64,000 nt of DNA from Mesorhizobium sp. PAMC28654 (GTDB taxonomy: Bacteria > Pseudomonadota > Alphaproteobacteria > Rhizobiales > Rhizobiaceae), in assembly GCF_020616515.1 (NCBI RefSeq), contig NZ_CP085135.1, positions 1,178,001-1,242,000 on the forward strand, written 5' to 3'. The notes beneath the pieces were generated by a model. The model was not told the origin of the DNA. It was given only the letters and a program-made list of their open reading frames with translations, and made no database searches. Position numbers and translations under genes: made by a program. Below are positions 8,590 through 19,388 of this stretch, one piece after another (the first letter of the stretch is position 1; each line of letters opens with the position of its first letter).

Positions 8590-9198
8590 TTAATTTACAG
8601 GCATCGCCCCTTGAGTCGTCGCCGCCAGCACCGACTCGATCTCTTTGGTGACCGCATCAATACCCGCCATTCCGTCGACGCCCTTGAGCTTGCCCTTGGC
8701 GTAGTAGTAGCCGATCAAAGGAGCGGTTTTCTTGTAATACTCGCGCAGACGTTCCTCGAAAACGGCAGGATTGTCGTCCTTGCGCACAGGCTGGCCAGCA
8801 GCCTTGGCGTCATCGGCACGTTTGACGATACGGCCAACCAACGCCCTGTCGTCGACAACGAGCTCGATGACGGTATCGAGGCTCAAGCCGCGCTCCGAAA
8901 GCATTGCATCGACGGCATCGGCCTGCACCAACGTGCGCGGATATCCGTCGAGGATAAATCCCCTGGTGCAATCAGGCTGATCGATACGTTCGGCGACGAT
9001 GGCGTTAACGATTGCGTCCGACACCAGCTCGCCGGCATCCATCACCGCCTTGGCGCGTTTGCCGACTTCCGTGCCGGCCTGGACGGCAGCCCGCAGCATG
9101 TCCCCCGTGGATAGCTGGGGTATGCCGTGCTTCTCTACCAGTCTTTGTGCTTGCGTCCCCTTGCCCGCCCCCGGCGGCCCAAGCAATATCAACCTCAT
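8590..9198 (-). CDS. adk: Adenylate kinase
   Basis: 202 residues. It converts ATP + AMP to two ADP in the cytosol. The P-loop [12 protein letters not shown] is at residues 7-18, the AMP-binding [10 protein letters not shown] follows, and [20 protein letters not shown] takes the place of the long LID domain, so this is the short-lid form usual in alphaproteobacteria. The start codon overlaps the end of secY by four bases (ATGA), which suggests translational coupling. The secY-adk linkage in the spc operon is widely conserved. Confidence 0.97.
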   Translation of the reverse strand: MRLILLGPPGAGKGTQAQRLVEKHGIPQLSTGDMLRAAVQAGTEVGKRAKAVMDAGELVSDAIVNAIVAERIDQPDCTRGFILDGYPRTLVQADAVDAMLSERGLSLDTVIELVVDDRALVGRIVKRADDAKAAGQPVRKDDNPAVFEERLREYYKKTAPLIGYYYAKGKLKGVDGMAGIDAVTKEIESVLAATTQGAMPVN

Positions 9199-10535
9199 CG
9201 GCCCTTCTTCCCCCCGCGCAGCTTCGACTTCTTGATCAGACCCTCATATTGGTGGGCGATCAGGTGACCCTGAATCTGCGCCACCGTGTCGAGCGTTACA
9301 CTGACCACGATCAGAAGCGATGTGCCACCGAGGTAGAATGGTACGCCAGTCGCGGAAATCAGGAACTCGGGCAGCAGACACACCAGCACCAGGTAGATGG
9401 CGCCGACGACGGTGATGCGGGTGAGGACGTAATCGATGTAATCGGCGGTGCGCTCGCCCGGACGATAGCCCGGAATGAAGCCGGAATGCTTCTTGAGCTG
9501 GTCGGCCGTGTCCTTCGGATTGAAGACGATCGCGGTGTAGAAGAAGGCGAAGAACACGATCATCGCCGCATAGAACAGCATGTACAGCGGCTGGCCATGA
9601 CCAAGCGACGCCAGGATGGTGCTGGCCCAAGTGGGCAGGTTGGTCGCCTGCGAGAAGCCCGCGACGGTCGCCGGCAGCAACAGCAGCGACGATGCGAAGA
9701 TCGGCGGAATGACGCCTGACGTGTTGAGCTTGAGCGGCAGATGCGAAGTGTCGCCCTGGAACATGCGGTTGCCGACCTGGCGCTTAGGATACTGGATCAG
9801 CAAGCGGCGCTGGGCGCGTTCGAAGAAGACGATGAGCGCGATGACGACAATGGCCAGAACGATGATTGCCAGGATGAGGCCGGTCGAAAGCGCGCCGGTG
9901 CGGCCAAGCTCGAGCGTGCCGGAAATGGCATGCGGCAGGCCAGCGACGATGCCGGAAAAGATGATCAGCGAAATGCCGTTGCCGATGCCGCGAGCGGTGA
10001 TCTGCTCGCCGAGCCACATCAGGAACATGGTGCCGCCGACAAGCGTGACGACGGTCGAGATGCGGAAGAACATGCCGGGATCGCTGACGATGCCGTTGCC
10101 GTTCTCAAGTCCGACGGAAATGCCATAGGCCTGGACCAGCGCCAGCAACACGGTGCCGTAGCGCGTGTACTGGTTGATGATCTTGCGGCCCTGCTCGCCT
10201 TCCTTCTTCAGCGCTTCCAGCGACGGAATGACCGAGGTCATCAGCTGCATGATGATGGAGGCGGAGATGTAGGGCATGATGCCGAGGGCAAAGATCGCCA
10301 TGCGCTGCACGGCGCCGCCGGCGAACATGTTGAACATGCCGAGCACGCCCTTGCTCTGCTGCGTGAAGGCCTGCGCAAAAGCATCCGGGTTGATGCCGGG
10401 AAGCGGAATGTAGGTACCGAGTCGGTAGACGAGCAACGCGCCGATGGTGAACCAGATACGTTTCTTCAGGTCCTCCGCCTTGGCGAAAGCCGAAAAATTC
10501 AGATTCGAGGCTAGTTGTTCAGCAGCCGAAGCCAT
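9195..10535 (-). CDS. secY: Protein translocase subunit SecY
   Basis: 446 residues with ten hydrophobic membrane segments; it is the pore of the Sec translocon, working with SecE (also in this window, 42436-42639) and SecG. Conserved features include [23 protein letters not shown] at the first segment, the cytoplasmic loop with [11 protein letters not shown] and the C-terminal [12 protein letters not shown]. It is preceded by a 190-bp gap after rplO that contains a perfect 9-bp hairpin. Confidence 0.98.
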   Translation of the reverse strand: MASAAEQLASNLNFSAFAKAEDLKKRIWFTIGALLVYRLGTYIPLPGINPDAFAQAFTQQSKGVLGMFNMFAGGAVQRMAIFALGIMPYISASIIMQLMTSVIPSLEALKKEGEQGRKIINQYTRYGTVLLALVQAYGISVGLENGNGIVSDPGMFFRISTVVTLVGGTMFLMWLGEQITARGIGNGISLIIFSGIVAGLPHAISGTLELGRTGALSTGLILAIIVLAIVVIALIVFFERAQRRLLIQYPKRQVGNRMFQGDTSHLPLKLNTSGVIPPIFASSLLLLPATVAGFSQATNLPTWASTILASLGHGQPLYMLFYAAMIVFFAFFYTAIVFNPKDTADQLKKHSGFIPGYRPGERTADYIDYVLTRITVVGAIYLVLVCLLPEFLISATGVPFYLGGTSLLIVVSVTLDTVAQIQGHLIAHQYEGLIKKSKLRGGKKGR

Positions 10536-10631
10536 GCCTGATTCTCCGCTTGGTCACGCTTCATGGCCCGCAGGTCAGGCGGCGCGTGTCACCGAAGCTC
10601 ACGAGATAAGCTCCGGACTGTGAACATGCAA

Positions 10632-10653
10632 GCGGCCGCGTTGACGCGGCCGC
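10632..10653. repeat. Perfect hairpin in the rplO-secY gap
   Basis: GCGGCCGCG (10632-10640), loop TTGA, CGCGGCCGC (10645-10653). There is no T-run on either side, so it is more likely an RNA processing or stability element than a terminator. It would lie in the leader of secY. Confidence 0.6.
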
Positions 10654-10725
10654 CATATTCCAAATCAAAACGCGATCGAAAGCAAAAACGGATCCCACCT
10701 TTGCCGACCGCGCTTCAAATTGCTG

Positions 10726-11199
10726 TTACTCGGCAGCCGCCTTTTCGGGCAACTTCACCGAACCGCCAGCCTTCTCGATCTTCTCGACCGCAGCCTTGGA
10801 GGCGCCGGCGACGTCAAACGTCAACTTTGCCTTGATCTCGCCGTCGGACAGGATGCGCACACCGTCCTTGACGCGACGGATGACGCCAGCCGCGACAAGC
10901 GTTTCGGCCGTCACGGTTTCCTTCGCATCGAGCTTCTTGGCGTCGATCGCGACCTGGATGCGGGCCAGCGACACGACGGTATAGCTCTTGGCGAAGATGT
11001 TGTTGAAGCCACGCTTCGGCAGGCGCCGATAGAGCGGCATCTGGCCACCCTCGAAGCCGTTGATGGCAACGCCGGAGCGCGCCTTCTGGCCCTTGACGCC
11101 GCGACCACCGGTCTTGCCGGTGCCGGAGCCGATGCCGCGGCCGAGACGCTTCTTGGAATGCGTCGCGCCGTCCTTGTCACGCAGATCGTTGAGTTTCAT
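10726..11199 (-). CDS. rplO: 50S ribosomal protein L15
   Basis: 157 residues, with the glycine-rich N-terminus [20 protein letters not shown] typical of L15 and [19 protein letters not shown]15 is a late assembly protein that threads into 23S rRNA. It is 22 bp after rpmD. Confidence 0.98.
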   Translation of the reverse strand: MKLNDLRDKDGATHSKKRLGRGIGSGTGKTGGRGVKGQKARSGVAINGFEGGQMPLYRRLPKRGFNNIFAKSYTVVSLARIQVAIDAKKLDAKETVTAETLVAAGVIRRVKDGVRILSDGEIKAKLTFDVAGASKAAVEKIEKAGGSVKLPEKAAAE

Positions 11200-11221
11200 C
11201 TGAGTTCTCCTGCGCTTTTGC

Positions 11222-11419
11222 TCAGCCCTCGTCCACGACGCGGACGAGATGCTGGACGGCAGCGATCATGCCGCGCACGGAGGGAGTGTCTTCCAGCGTG
11301 CGCTGCTTGTGCATCTTGTTGAGGCCGAGCCCGACCAGCGTCGCACGCTGCTCCTTCGGCCGGCGGATCGGGGAACCGATCTGCTCAACGGTGACGGTCT
11401 TGGTTGCTTTCTTGGCCAT
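11222..11419 (-). CDS. rpmD: 50S ribosomal protein L30
   Basis: 65 residues with the family core [20 protein letters not shown] followed by LGLNKM. The start is ATG 11419 (MAKKATK); an in-frame TTG two codons earlier is less likely. It lies between rpsE (25 bp) and rplO (22 bp), the conserved spc order. Confidence 0.96.
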   Translation of the reverse strand: MAKKATKTVTVEQIGSPIRRPKEQRATLVGLGLNKMHKQRTLEDTPSVRGMIAAVQHLVRVVDEG

Positions 11420-11444
11420 GGTCAAAATCCCTGGTCAGCGTCGA

Positions 11445-12008
11445 CTATTCTTCAGCCGCAACGGCGGTGCCGCGGCGGGCCTGAAGGGTCGAATACTTGA
11501 TGCCGCGAGCAGCAGCCACATCCTTGGGATGCATCTGGCTCTTCAGCGCGTCGAAAGTGGCGCGAACCATGTTGTATGGGTTCGACGAACCCATCGACTT
11601 GGCAACCACGTCATGCATGCCGAGCGTCTCGAAGACGGCGCGCATCGGACCACCAGCGATGATGCCGGTACCCTGCTTGGCGGCGCGCAGCAGCACGCGG
11701 CCAGCGCCCCAACGGCCTTCGACGTCATGATGCAGCGTGCGGCCCGAACGCAGCGGCACGAAAATCATGTCACGCTTGGCCGACTCGGTTGCCTTGCGGA
11801 TCGCTTCCGGCACTTCGCGTGCCTTGCCGTGACCAAAGCCGACGCGGCCCTTCTGGTCGCCGACGACGACGAGTGCTGCAAAACCAAAGCGACGGCCGCC
11901 CTTGACGACCTTGGCGACGCGGTTGATGTGGACAAGCTTGTCCACCATGCCATCGTCGCGCTCTTCGCGATCGCGGCCGCGGCCGCCATCCCTACGTTCT
12001 TGTGCCAT
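11445..12008 (-). CDS. rpsE: 30S ribosomal protein S5
   Basis: 187 residues. S5 contributes to decoding accuracy and mRNA unwinding. After a charged, arginine-rich N-terminus ([15 protein letters not shown]) come the dsRBD-like fold ([17 protein letters not shown]) and [16 protein letters not shown] 12008 has GGAACAGGAT just upstream; the frame extends a further 27 codons without support. Confidence 0.97.
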   Translation of the reverse strand: MAQERRDGGRGRDREERDDGMVDKLVHINRVAKVVKGGRRFGFAALVVVGDQKGRVGFGHGKAREVPEAIRKATESAKRDMIFVPLRSGRTLHHDVEGRWGAGRVLLRAAKQGTGIIAGGPMRAVFETLGMHDVVAKSMGSSNPYNMVRATFDALKSQMHPKDVAAARGIKYSTLQARRGTAVAAEE

Positions 12009-12099
12009 ATCCTGTTCCTTATTTTTTTCCGGAAGCACGGTTGATGATGATATCCGGCGCCTCTTTGGGTCACCGGGGGCGAAAGTCATTTTTTCCTTC

Positions 12100-12142
12100 G
12101 CATGATTTTATCCAAAAAGTCCGTAACTTTTTGGCATCATGC
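12100..12142. repeat. Rhizobiales-type intergenic palindrome
   Basis: The outer arms GCATGAT (12100-12106) and ATCATGC (12136-12142) enclose inner arms CCAAAAAGT (12112-12120) and ACTTTTTGG (12126-12134). The asymmetric internal loop (TTTAT against C) and 5-base apex match the layout of the abundant GCATGATC...GATCATGC repeat of Rhizobiales genomes. It ends exactly at the rplR stop codon. Confidence 0.75.
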
Positions 12143-12502
12143 TTAGAAGCTAAGACCGCCTTCACGAGCAGCCTCGGCCAGCGCCTTGACACGGCCGTGA
12201 TAGATGTACGGGCCGCGATCAAACACGACTTCCGTGACGCCGGCCTTCGAAGCGCGCTCGGCGATCAGCTTGCCGATCGCGGCAGCGGCCGCGGTGTCGG
12301 CGCCGGTCTTGAGCGAACCCTTGAGGTCCTTCTCAAGCGTCGAAGCGGCGGCAATGGTGTGCCCCTTGGCGTCGTCGATGACCTGAACATAGATGTTCTT
12401 CGACGTGCGATGGACCGACAGACGAGGACGCTCGCCGGCGACCTTCTTGATCTGACGGCGAACGCGCTGCGCGCGGCGCTGGATGGATTCCTTGGTAGCC
12501 AT
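12143..12502 (-). CDS. rplR: 50S ribosomal protein L18
   Basis: 119 residues, with [20 protein letters not shown] and the C-terminal [21 protein letters not shown]18 binds 5S rRNA together with L5 and helps carry it into the 50S subunit. It is 85 bp after rplF. A palindromic repeat begins at its stop codon, before rpsE. Confidence 0.98.
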   Translation of the reverse strand: MATKESIQRRAQRVRRQIKKVAGERPRLSVHRTSKNIYVQVIDDAKGHTIAAASTLEKDLKGSLKTGADTAAAAAIGKLIAERASKAGVTEVVFDRGPYIYHGRVKALAEAAREGGLSF

Positions 12503-12587
12503 GATAGTTCCTTGCCTTCAAAAAACGGGGACCGCCATATGCGGTAGGCGAAAGCGCCTCCCGCGACCGCTCCCCGCGGCGTTACAA

Positions 12588-13121
12588 TTACTTCTTCTTG
12601 CCTTCCTTGCGGACGATCTTCTCGCCAGCGTAACGGACGCCCTTGCCCTTGTAGGGCTCGGGGCCGCGGTATTCGCGGATCTCAGCGGCAACCTGGCCGA
12701 CCTGCTGCTTGTCGATACCGGCTATGGTAATTTCAGTCGGCTTCGGCACGGTGATGGTGATGCCCTGCGGCGTCTCGTAGACGACGTCGTGGCTGAAGCC
12801 AAGTGCCAACTGCAAGTTCTTGCCCTGAAGGGCGGCGCGATAGCCAACGCCGGTGATCTCGAGCTTCTTTTCAAAACCGTCCTTGACGCCCTGCAGGATG
12901 TTGACGATCTGCGTACGCGACATGCCCCACTTGGAGCGGGCGGTCTTGGTCTGGTCGCGCGGCTGAACAGCGATTTCGCTGCCTTCCATCTTGACCAGCA
13001 CTTCGTCGTTCACGACGAACTTCAGCTCACCCTTGGGGCCCTTCGCCGTCACGGTCTGGCCGTTGACGGTCGCGGTCACGCCCTGCGGCAGTGAAACGGG
13101 TTTCTTTCCAATACGAGACAT
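12588..13121 (-). CDS. rplF: 50S ribosomal protein L6
   Basis: 177 residues, starting [20 protein letters not shown]; two tandem L6 folds, with the C-terminal signature [15 protein letters not shown]6 lies near the GTPase-associated centre of the 50S subunit. Normal spc-operon position between rpsH and rplR. Confidence 0.98.
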   Translation of the reverse strand: MSRIGKKPVSLPQGVTATVNGQTVTAKGPKGELKFVVNDEVLVKMEGSEIAVQPRDQTKTARSKWGMSRTQIVNILQGVKDGFEKKLEITGVGYRAALQGKNLQLALGFSHDVVYETPQGITITVPKPTEITIAGIDKQQVGQVAAEIREYRGPEPYKGKGVRYAGEKIVRKEGKKK

Positions 13122-13210
13122 TTTGTTGTCCTCGTCACTTCTCTTGTTTCAGGTCTCTGTCTTCGGGAACGATCCGAAGACCGGATTCCACTTTGCGGTG
13201 AGCTGCCAGA

Positions 13211-13609
13211 TCAGAAGATCTGGCAGAGGATCTCGCCGCCAACATTCTGTTCGCGTGCTTCATGGTCGGCCATCACGCCCTTCGGTGTCGAAAGGATGGC
13301 GATGCCGAGGCCGTTGGCGACGTGCGGGATCGACTTCGCCGAGACATAGACGCGGCGGCCCGGCTTCGAAACACGGGCGATTTCACGCACGACGGGCGCA
13401 CCGTCGAAATACTTCAGTTCGATCTCGATTTCGGACTTGCCGTTGTCGAAGTCAGTCTGGCTGTAGTCGCGGATATAACCTTCCGCCTTCAGCACGTCGA
13501 GAACGCGGGTGCGCAGGCGCGAGGCCGGCGTCGAAACGCTCGACTTCTTGCGGCCATATGCGTTGCGGATGCGGGTCAGCATATCGCCGAGAGGATCGCT
13601 CAATGACAT
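13211..13609 (-). CDS. rpsH: 30S ribosomal protein S8
   Basis: 132 residues with the start [19 protein letters not shown] and the C-terminal [21 protein letters not shown]8 binds the central domain of 16S rRNA; in E. coli it represses translation of the spc operon, which may also apply here. It is 12 bp after rpsN. Confidence 0.98.
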   Translation of the reverse strand: MSLSDPLGDMLTRIRNAYGRKKSSVSTPASRLRTRVLDVLKAEGYIRDYSQTDFDNGKSEIEIELKYFDGAPVVREIARVSKPGRRVYVSAKSIPHVANGLGIAILSTPKGVMADHEAREQNVGGEILCQIF

Positions 13610-13621
13610 GTTATGTCCTCC

Positions 13622-13927
13622 TTACCAGCTCGACTTGACCAGGCCCGGGATCTGGCCGTTATTGCCGAGATCACGAAGCGCGATGCGCGATACCTTGAGC
13701 TTGCGATAGTAGGCACGCGGACGGCCGGTGACTTCGCAGCGGTTGCGGATGCGGATCTTGGCCGAGTTGCGCGGCATCGCCGCAAGCTTCAACTGGGCGC
13801 GGAAGCGCTCTTCCATTGGCTTGGACTGATCCATGATGATCGCCTTGAGGGCCCCACGCTTGGCAGCGTACTGGTCCACAAGCTTCCGGCGCCTGTTGTT
13901 CTTCTCGACTGAGCTGGTCTTTGCCAT
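13622..13927 (-). CDS. rpsN: 30S ribosomal protein S14 (zinc-free form)
   Basis: 101 residues, the long form of S14. It ends in [20 protein letters not shown] and GLVKSSW and has no CxxC pairs, so it belongs to the zinc-independent type. It functions in the 30S head. It is 27 bp after rplE. Confidence 0.98.
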   Translation of the reverse strand: MAKTSSVEKNNRRRKLVDQYAAKRGALKAIIMDQSKPMEERFRAQLKLAAMPRNSAKIRIRNRCEVTGRPRAYYRKLKVSRIALRDLGNNGQIPGLVKSSW

Positions 13928-13954
13928 TTCAGATTTTTCCTTTTCTCGCTGCCG

Positions 13955-14533
13955 TTACTGGCGGAAGGGGAAGTTGAAGGCCTTGAGCAATGCCCTGGCT
14001 TCGTCGTCCGTCTTCGCAGTCGTACAAACGATGACGTCCATGCCCCAGATCTGATCAACCTTGTCGTAGTTGATCTCCGGGAACACGATGTGTTCCTTGA
14101 TGCCCATGGCGTAGTTGCCACGGCCATCGAAGCTCTTCGGATTCAGTCCGCGAAAGTCGCGAACGCGCGGCAGCGCGATGTTCACGAGGCGATCAAGGAA
14201 CTCGTACATGCGTTCCTTGCGCAGCGTGACCTTGGCGCCGATCGGCATCTTCTCGCGGACCTTGAAGCCGGCGATCGAATTGCGGGCGCGGGTGACGACG
14301 GCCTTCTGGCCGGCGATCATCGCGAGATCTTCCGCCGCGATCGAAGGCTTCTTCGAATCAGCTGTGGCTTCGCCGACGCCCATGTTCAGCACGATCTTGT
14401 CGATGCGCGGAACCTGCATCTCGTTGTCGTAGCCGAACTGCTCCAGCAGTGCCTTGCGAATGGTCTCGTTGTAGACCTTCTTGAGGCGCGGCACGTTGTT
14501 AGCAGTTGCCTGCTTGCTTTCAGCCTTAGCCAT
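13955..14533 (-). CDS. rplE: 50S ribosomal protein L5
   Basis: 192 residues with [13 protein letters not shown] and [21 protein letters not shown]5 binds 5S rRNA and bridges to S13. The ATG at 14533 overlaps the end of rplX by eight bases, with GGGAGAAG (inside rplX) as ribosome-binding site; the open frame runs 28 codons further up within rplX. Confidence 0.97.
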   Translation of the reverse strand: MAKAESKQATANNVPRLKKVYNETIRKALLEQFGYDNEMQVPRIDKIVLNMGVGEATADSKKPSIAAEDLAMIAGQKAVVTRARNSIAGFKVREKMPIGAKVTLRKERMYEFLDRLVNIALPRVRDFRGLNPKSFDGRGNYAMGIKEHIVFPEINYDKVDQIWGMDVIVCTTAKTDDEARALLKAFNFPFRQ

Positions 14534-14840
14534 TGATGACTTCTCCCGAGCGCTTGGCGACGCGCACCTTCTTGCCGTCCTTCTGGAAGACGAAACCGAC
14601 GCGGGTCGGCTTGCCATCCTTGGGGTCGGCCAGCGCGATGTTCGACAGCTGGATCGGCGCTTCCTTGGTGATGATCCCGCCCTCTTGGGACTGGGACTGC
14701 TTCTGGTGACGACGGATCATGTTGACGCCGCGCACCAGCGCGGTGTCTTCCTTCGGCTGAACCGAGAGGACTTCGCCCGAACGGCCCTTGTCCTTGCCGG
14801 CCAGCACGACGACCTTGTCGCCTTTTCTAATCTTTTGCAT
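14526..14840 (-). CDS. rplX: 50S ribosomal protein L24
   Basis: 104 residues, starting [20 protein letters not shown], a KOW motif. L24 is an early assembly initiator on 23S rRNA. It lies 12 bp after rplN and overlaps rplE by eight bases. Confidence 0.98.
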   Translation of the reverse strand: MQKIRKGDKVVVLAGKDKGRSGEVLSVQPKEDTALVRGVNMIRRHQKQSQSQEGGIITKEAPIQLSNIALADPKDGKPTRVGFVFQKDGKKVRVAKRSGEVING

Positions 14841-14852
14841 TGGTCCGGCTCC

Positions 14853-15221
14853 TTACAGCACTTCAGGCGCGAGCGAGATGATCTTCATGTGGTTCTTGGC
14901 GCGAAGTTCGCGCGGAACCGGTCCGAAGATACGCGTGCCGATCGGCTCTTTCTTGTTGTCGACGAGAACGGCCGCGTTCTTGTCGAAACGGATCACGCTG
15001 CCGTCCGGGCGGCGGATGTCCTTGGCAGTACGAACTACGACCGCCTTCATCACATCGCCCTTCTTAACGCGGCCGCGCGGAATGGCTTCCTTGATCGACA
15101 CCACGATGATGTCGCCCACGGAAGCGTATTTCCGCTTCGAGCCGCCCAGCACCTTGATGCACATGACACGACGGGCGCCGGAATTATCCGCGACGTCGAG
15201 GTTTGTTTGCATCTGAATCAT
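14853..15221 (-). CDS. rplN: 50S ribosomal protein L14
   Basis: 122 residues, starting [20 protein letters not shown], the conserved L14 start. It lies at the subunit interface and is the docking site of RsfS. It is 72 bp after rpsQ. Confidence 0.98.
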   Translation of the reverse strand: MIQMQTNLDVADNSGARRVMCIKVLGGSKRKYASVGDIIVVSIKEAIPRGRVKKGDVMKAVVVRTAKDIRRPDGSVIRFDKNAAVLVDNKKEPIGTRIFGPVPRELRAKNHMKIISLAPEVL

Positions 15222-15293
15222 GACTGGCCGCCTTCTTCTCTTCTAACGGGATGGGCTCGAAGCCCCTCCCCGGTCTGTCCAAAATTCGTTTGT

Positions 15294-15533
15294 TTACGCC
15301 TGGTCCGAAGACACGACGATCCAGCGCTTATCCTTGGAAATCGGCTTCGATTCCTGGATGAACACCTGATCGCCAACCTTGTGGGCGTTGTTCTCGTCGT
15401 GCGCCTTGTACTTCTTGGTCATGCGCACGGTCTTCTTCATCACGGGATGCGTGAAGCGCCGTTCGACCTTCACGACAACCGTCTTCTCGTTCTTGTCGCT
15501 GACGACGGTGCCCTGCAGAATGCGCTTTGGCAT
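15294..15533 (-). CDS. rpsQ: 30S ribosomal protein S17
   Basis: 79 residues with the OB-fold start [20 protein letters not shown] and [21 protein letters not shown]17 binds 16S rRNA helices early in 30S assembly. It is 11 bp after rpmC. Confidence 0.98.
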   Translation of the reverse strand: MPKRILQGTVVSDKNEKTVVVKVERRFTHPVMKKTVRMTKKYKAHDENNAHKVGDQVFIQESKPISKDKRWIVVSSDQA

Positions 15534-15544
15534 GGTTTTCGTCC

Positions 15545-15745
15545 TTAAGCCTTCTTAGCCGCGGACTTTTCCGCAGCGATGGTCTTGATGCGCGCGATGT
15601 CCCTACGGACGATCTTCACGCGCGCGGTCTTCTCAAGCTGGCCTGTGGCCTTCTGAAAGCGCAGGTTGAACTGCTCCTTCTTCAGGCTGGCCAGGTCGTC
15701 GGTCAGCTGGTCCTGGGTCTTGGTCCGGATGTCTTCGGCTTTCAT
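15545..15745 (-). CDS. rpmC: 50S ribosomal protein L29
   Basis: 66 residues: [18 protein letters not shown] and [20 protein letters not shown], a two-helix hairpin near the tunnel exit. The open frame extends 83 codons into rplP, but ATG 15745 gives the conserved start and a normal length. It is 13 bp after rplP. Confidence 0.96.
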   Translation of the reverse strand: MKAEDIRTKTQDQLTDDLASLKKEQFNLRFQKATGQLEKTARVKIVRRDIARIKTIAAEKSAAKKA

Positions 15746-15758
15746 GATCAGCCCGTCC

Positions 15759-16172
15759 TTATTCTGCGATGCGCTGCACGAAGCGCGTCTTGACCGAAAG
15801 CTTCGCGGCGCCGAGACGCAGCGCCTCGCGGGCGGTTTCCTCATTGACGCCGTCGATCTCGAACATGATGCGGCCCGGCTTAACGCGCGCCGCCCAATAG
15901 TCAACAGCGCCCTTGCCTTTACCCATGCGGACTTCGGTCGGCTTGGAAGTGACCGGCACGTCCGGGAAAATACGGATCCAGACGCGGCCGGCACGCTTCA
16001 TCTCACGAGTGATCGCGCGGCGGGCCGCCTCGATCTCGCGTGCGGTGACGCGGTTCGGCTCAAGCGCCTTCAGCCCGAAACCACCGAAATCCAGGTTGGT
16101 GCCGCCCTTGGCGGTGCCATGGATACGGCCCTTGAACTGCTTACGGAACTTTGTGCGCTTTGGCTGCAGCAT
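15759..16172 (-). CDS. rplP: 50S ribosomal protein L16
   Basis: 137 residues, starting [20 protein letters not shown]16 helps position the A-site tRNA at the peptidyl-transferase centre. The order rpsC-rplP-rpmC-rpsQ is conserved. Confidence 0.98.
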   Translation of the reverse strand: MLQPKRTKFRKQFKGRIHGTAKGGTNLDFGGFGLKALEPNRVTAREIEAARRAITREMKRAGRVWIRIFPDVPVTSKPTEVRMGKGKGAVDYWAARVKPGRIMFEIDGVNEETAREALRLGAAKLSVKTRFVQRIAE

Positions 16173-16199
16173 CGTTCTAACTCCAAATTCCTAACTGTC

Positions 16200-16934
16200 T
16201 TAGGCGTTTTCGCGACGACGACCGCGTTCGCGATCCCCACCACCACCGCCGCCGCCATGCGAATGATCGCCTTCGGTCGCGCGCCGCTCAGAAGCCATCG
16301 GGTCATGCTCAAGGATCTCGCCCTTGAAAACCCAGACCTTGACGCCGCAAATGCCGTAGGCGGTATGTGCTTCAGCCGTGCCGTAGTCGACATCGGCGCG
16401 CAGCGTATGCAGCGGCACGCGGCCTTCGCGATACCATTCCATGCGCGCGATTTCGGCGCCGCCGAGACGGCCCGAGCAGTTGATGCGGATGCCTTCGGCA
16501 CCGAGGCGCATCGCCGACTGCACGGCGCGCTTCATGGCGCGACGGAACGCGATACGGCGCTCGAGCTGCTGGGCGATCGACTGGGCAACCAGCGTTGCGT
16601 CGATTTCCGGCTTGCGCACTTCAACGATGTTGAGGTGCGTCTCGGACTTCGTCATCTCCATCAGCTTCTTGCGAAGCTTCTCGATGTCGGCGCCCTTCTT
16701 GCCGATGATCAGACCCGGACGCGCCGCATGGATGGTGACGCGGCACTTCTTGTGCGGACGCTCGATGACGACCTTGGAAATCGCGGCCTGCTTGAGTTCC
16801 TTCTCAAGATACTTGCGGATCTTGATGTCCTCATGCAGCAGCTTGCCGTATTCGCCGGTGTTCGCGAACCAGCGCGAATCCCAGGTACGGTTGATGCCGA
16901 GGCGCAGACCGATCGGATTGACTTTCTGACCCAT
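16200..16934 (-). CDS. rpsC: 30S ribosomal protein S3
   Basis: 244 residues. It has the KH domain ([20 protein letters not shown]) and the C-terminal domain with [24 protein letters not shown] sequence. S3 lines the mRNA entry channel and has helicase activity with S4 and S5. The tail after residue 212 is unusual: a His/Gly-rich [20 protein letters not shown] extension. Its start overlaps the rplV stop by one base. Confidence 0.97.
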   Translation of the reverse strand: MGQKVNPIGLRLGINRTWDSRWFANTGEYGKLLHEDIKIRKYLEKELKQAAISKVVIERPHKKCRVTIHAARPGLIIGKKGADIEKLRKKLMEMTKSETHLNIVEVRKPEIDATLVAQSIAQQLERRIAFRRAMKRAVQSAMRLGAEGIRINCSGRLGGAEIARMEWYREGRVPLHTLRADVDYGTAEAHTAYGICGVKVWVFKGEILEHDPMASERRATEGDHSHGGGGGGGDRERGRRRENA

Positions 16935-17323
16935 TATGCGGCCTCCCCTTTTTCTTCGACTTCACGAACAACGATCGTGAGGTGCGAGAACGGCTTCTCG
17001 ATACGGCTGGCGCGACCGCGACCACGGGCATGGAACCGCTTCATGACGATCGACTTGCCGACATAGGCTTCCGCCACGATCAGAGCATCGACGTCGAGGT
17101 CGTGGTTATTTTCCGCGTTGGCGATCGCCGATTCCAGCGTCTTCTTGACCGTGCCGGAAATCCGCTTGGCCGAGAATTCGAGATCGGAAAGCGCTGTCGC
17201 GACCTTCTTGCCGCGGATCAGCGCGGCAACGAGGTTCAGCTTCTGCGGGCTGATACGGATCGTGCGCAATACGGCGCGCGCTTCGTTGTCAGCAAGCCTG
17301 CGCGGAGCTTTGGCCTTGCCCAT
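16934..17323 (-). CDS. rplV: 50S ribosomal protein L22
   Basis: 129 residues with [20 protein letters not shown] and the beta-hairpin tip [20 protein letters not shown] that reaches into the exit tunnel, the region where macrolide-resistance changes occur. It begins 2 bp after rpsS and overlaps rpsC by one base. Confidence 0.98.
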   Translation of the reverse strand: MGKAKAPRRLADNEARAVLRTIRISPQKLNLVAALIRGKKVATALSDLEFSAKRISGTVKKTLESAIANAENNHDLDVDALIVAEAYVGKSIVMKRFHARGRGRASRIEKPFSHLTIVVREVEEKGEAA

Positions 17324-17325
17324 GA

Positions 17326-17604
17326 TTATTTCCTCTTCGCCTTCTTATCCGCGCCGTGACCGTAATAGGTCCGGGTCGGAGCGAATTCACCGAACTTGTG
17401 ACCGACCATGTCCTCGTTCACCGAGACGGGAACATGCTTCTGGCCGTTGTAGACACCGAAGGTGAAGCCGACGAACTGCGGCAGGATGGTGGAGCGACGG
17501 CTCCACATCTTGATCACCTCATTGCGACCACCTTCACGAACCTTGTCCACCTTCTTGAGAAGGTAGCCGTCAATGAAGGGGCCTTTCCAAATCGAACGAG
17601 TCAC
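17326..17604 (-). CDS. rpsS: 30S ribosomal protein S19
   Basis: 92 residues, with [20 protein letters not shown] and [21 protein letters not shown]19 sits with S13 in the 30S head. It lies 16 bp after rplB. Confidence 0.98.
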   Translation of the reverse strand: MTRSIWKGPFIDGYLLKKVDKVREGGRNEVIKMWSRRSTILPQFVGFTFGVYNGQKHVPVSVNEDMVGHKFGEFAPTRTYYGHGADKKAKRK

Positions 17605-17620
17605 TTGGCGTTACCTCTTC

Positions 17621-18454
17621 TTAGCTCTTGCGCTGATGGCGCGAGCGCAGGATGAACTTGTCGGTCGCCTTGTTGGACCGCGTCTTCTTGCCCTTGGTCG
17701 GCTTGCCCCACGGGGAAACCGGGTGGCGACCACCGGAGGTGCGGCCTTCGCCGCCGCCGTGCGGGTGATCAACCGGGTTCATGGTCACGCCGCGATTGTG
17801 CGGGCGCTTGCCGCGCCAGACAGTGCGGCCGGCCTTGCCGTCGTTGATGTTGCCATGGTCCGGGTTGGACACGGCACCGACGGTGGCCATGCAGGAGCCG
17901 TGAACGACGCGCTGCTCGCCCGAGTTCAGGCGAAGGATCGCCATGCCCTGGTCGCGACCAACCAACTGGCCGTAGCCGCCGGCCGAGCGTGCAACCTGGG
18001 CGCCCTTGCCCGGCTTCAGCTCGATGTTGTGGACGATTGTGCCGACCGGCATCGACGCCAGCGGCATCGCGTTGCCCGGCTTCACGTCAACCGCTTCGCC
18101 AGCCACGATCTTGTCGCCGGGAGCGAGGCGCTGCGGGGCGATGATGTAGGACAGCTCGCCATCGTCATACTTGATCAGTGCGATGAAGGCGGTGCGGTTC
18201 GGATCGTATTCGATACGCTCGACCGTGCCGACAACGTCAAACTTGCGACGCTTGAAGTCGATGATGCGGTACGAACGCTTGTGACCACCGCCGATGAAGC
18301 GGGCCGTGATGCGACCGTGGTTATTGCGGCCGCCCGACTTGGTCAGGCCTTCGGTCAGACCCTTGACGGGCTTGCCCTTGTAGAGGCCCGAGCGGTCGAC
18401 GATGACCAGCTGGCGGGTGCTCGGCGTTACCGGGTTGAATTTTTTCAGTGCCAT
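17621..18454 (-). CDS. rplB: 50S ribosomal protein L2
   Basis: 277 residues with the universally conserved [20 protein letters not shown] near the C-terminus, which approaches the peptidyl-transferase centre. The start [20 protein letters not shown] is typical of proteobacterial L2. It is 23 bp after rplW. Confidence 0.98.
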   Translation of the reverse strand: MALKKFNPVTPSTRQLVIVDRSGLYKGKPVKGLTEGLTKSGGRNNHGRITARFIGGGHKRSYRIIDFKRRKFDVVGTVERIEYDPNRTAFIALIKYDDGELSYIIAPQRLAPGDKIVAGEAVDVKPGNAMPLASMPVGTIVHNIELKPGKGAQVARSAGGYGQLVGRDQGMAILRLNSGEQRVVHGSCMATVGAVSNPDHGNINDGKAGRTVWRGKRPHNRGVTMNPVDHPHGGGEGRTSGGRHPVSPWGKPTKGKKTRSNKATDKFILRSRHQRKS

Positions 18455-18477
18455 TGTTGTTGTCCTCGCGGCCTTGC

Positions 18478-18771
18478 TCAGAGACCCGTCGCGACGTCGA
18501 TCGACTGGCCGTCGGCCAGCGTCACTACCGCCTTCTTGACGTCGCTCTGGCGGCCAACCGTGCCACGGAAGCGCTTGATCTTGCCCTTGCGGACAAGCGT
18601 GTTCACGGCCATCACCTTGACGCCGAACAGCGCTTCGACGGCGGCCTTGATTTCCGGCTTCGACGCCTTCTTGGCGACGTTGAAGACGACCTTGTTCTGC
18701 TCTGAGGCCATGGTCGACTTTTCAGTGATCGCCGGCGAGACGATCACGTCGTAGTGACGAAGGTCGGTCAT
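18478..18771 (-). CDS. rplW: 50S ribosomal protein L23
   Basis: 97 residues: [20 protein letters not shown] and [20 protein letters not shown]23 at the tunnel exit is the docking site for trigger factor and SRP. It overlaps rplD by four bases. Confidence 0.97.
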   Translation of the reverse strand: MTDLRHYDVIVSPAITEKSTMASEQNKVVFNVAKKASKPEIKAAVEALFGVKVMAVNTLVRKGKIKRFRGTVGRQSDVKKAVVTLADGQSIDVATGL

Positions 18772-19388
18772 TTAAAGCGCTCCTCGAGAGCCTCGACGGC
18801 GGCCTTCGAAAGGACCAGCGTGCCGCGGCGCAGAATGTCGTAGACGTTGATGCCCTGGATGGGCAGCACATCGATGTTCGGGATGTTCGTGGCCGCCAGC
18901 CTGAAATTCTTGTCAAGCTCGGCGCCGCCGATCACCAGGGCGTTGGTCAGGCCCAGCGTCGCGAAATTCGCGATCAGCGCCTTCGTCTTGGCCTCGGTAA
19001 GCTTCAGCTCATCGATGATGATGATCGAGGCGCTCTTGGCCTTGGCCGAGAGGGCATGCTTGAGACCGAGAGCGCGCACCTTCTTGGGAAGTTCGTGCTC
19101 GTGGCTCCGAACGACCGGGCCGTGGGCTTTGCCGCCGCCGCGGAACTGCGGAGCGCGTGCCGAATGGTGACGGGCGCGGCCCGTACCCTTCTGCTTGTAC
19201 ATCTTGGCGCCGGTGCGGGCGATTTCAGCGCGCCCCTTGGCCTTGTGCGTACCCTGCTGCCGCTTGGCAAGCTGCCAGCGCACGACGCGCTGCAGAATGT
19301 CCTCACGCGGGTCCAGGCCGAAAATCTCCTCGGAGAGTTCCACCTTGCCGGCGTCCTTGCCACCAAGCGTTGTGATCTTGAGATCCAT
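18768..19388 (-). CDS. rplD: 50S ribosomal protein L4
   Basis: 206 residues. Conserved loop [20 protein letters not shown] reaches into the exit tunnel. In E. coli L4 also represses the S10 operon by attenuation; whether that occurs here is unknown. It overlaps rplC by one base and rplW by four, indicating tight coupling. Confidence 0.98.
   Translation of the reverse strand: MDLKITTLGGKDAGKVELSEEIFGLDPREDILQRVVRWQLAKRQQGTHKAKGRAEIARTGAKMYKQKGTGRARHHSARAPQFRGGGKAHGPVVRSHEHELPKKVRALGLKHALSAKAKSASIIIIDELKLTEAKTKALIANFATLGLTNALVIGGAELDKNFRLAATNIPNIDVLPIQGINVYDILRRGTLVLSKAAVEALEERFK

Noticed and set aside
17573..18754. 393-codon plus-strand frame
   Set aside because: Antisense to rplB and rplW.
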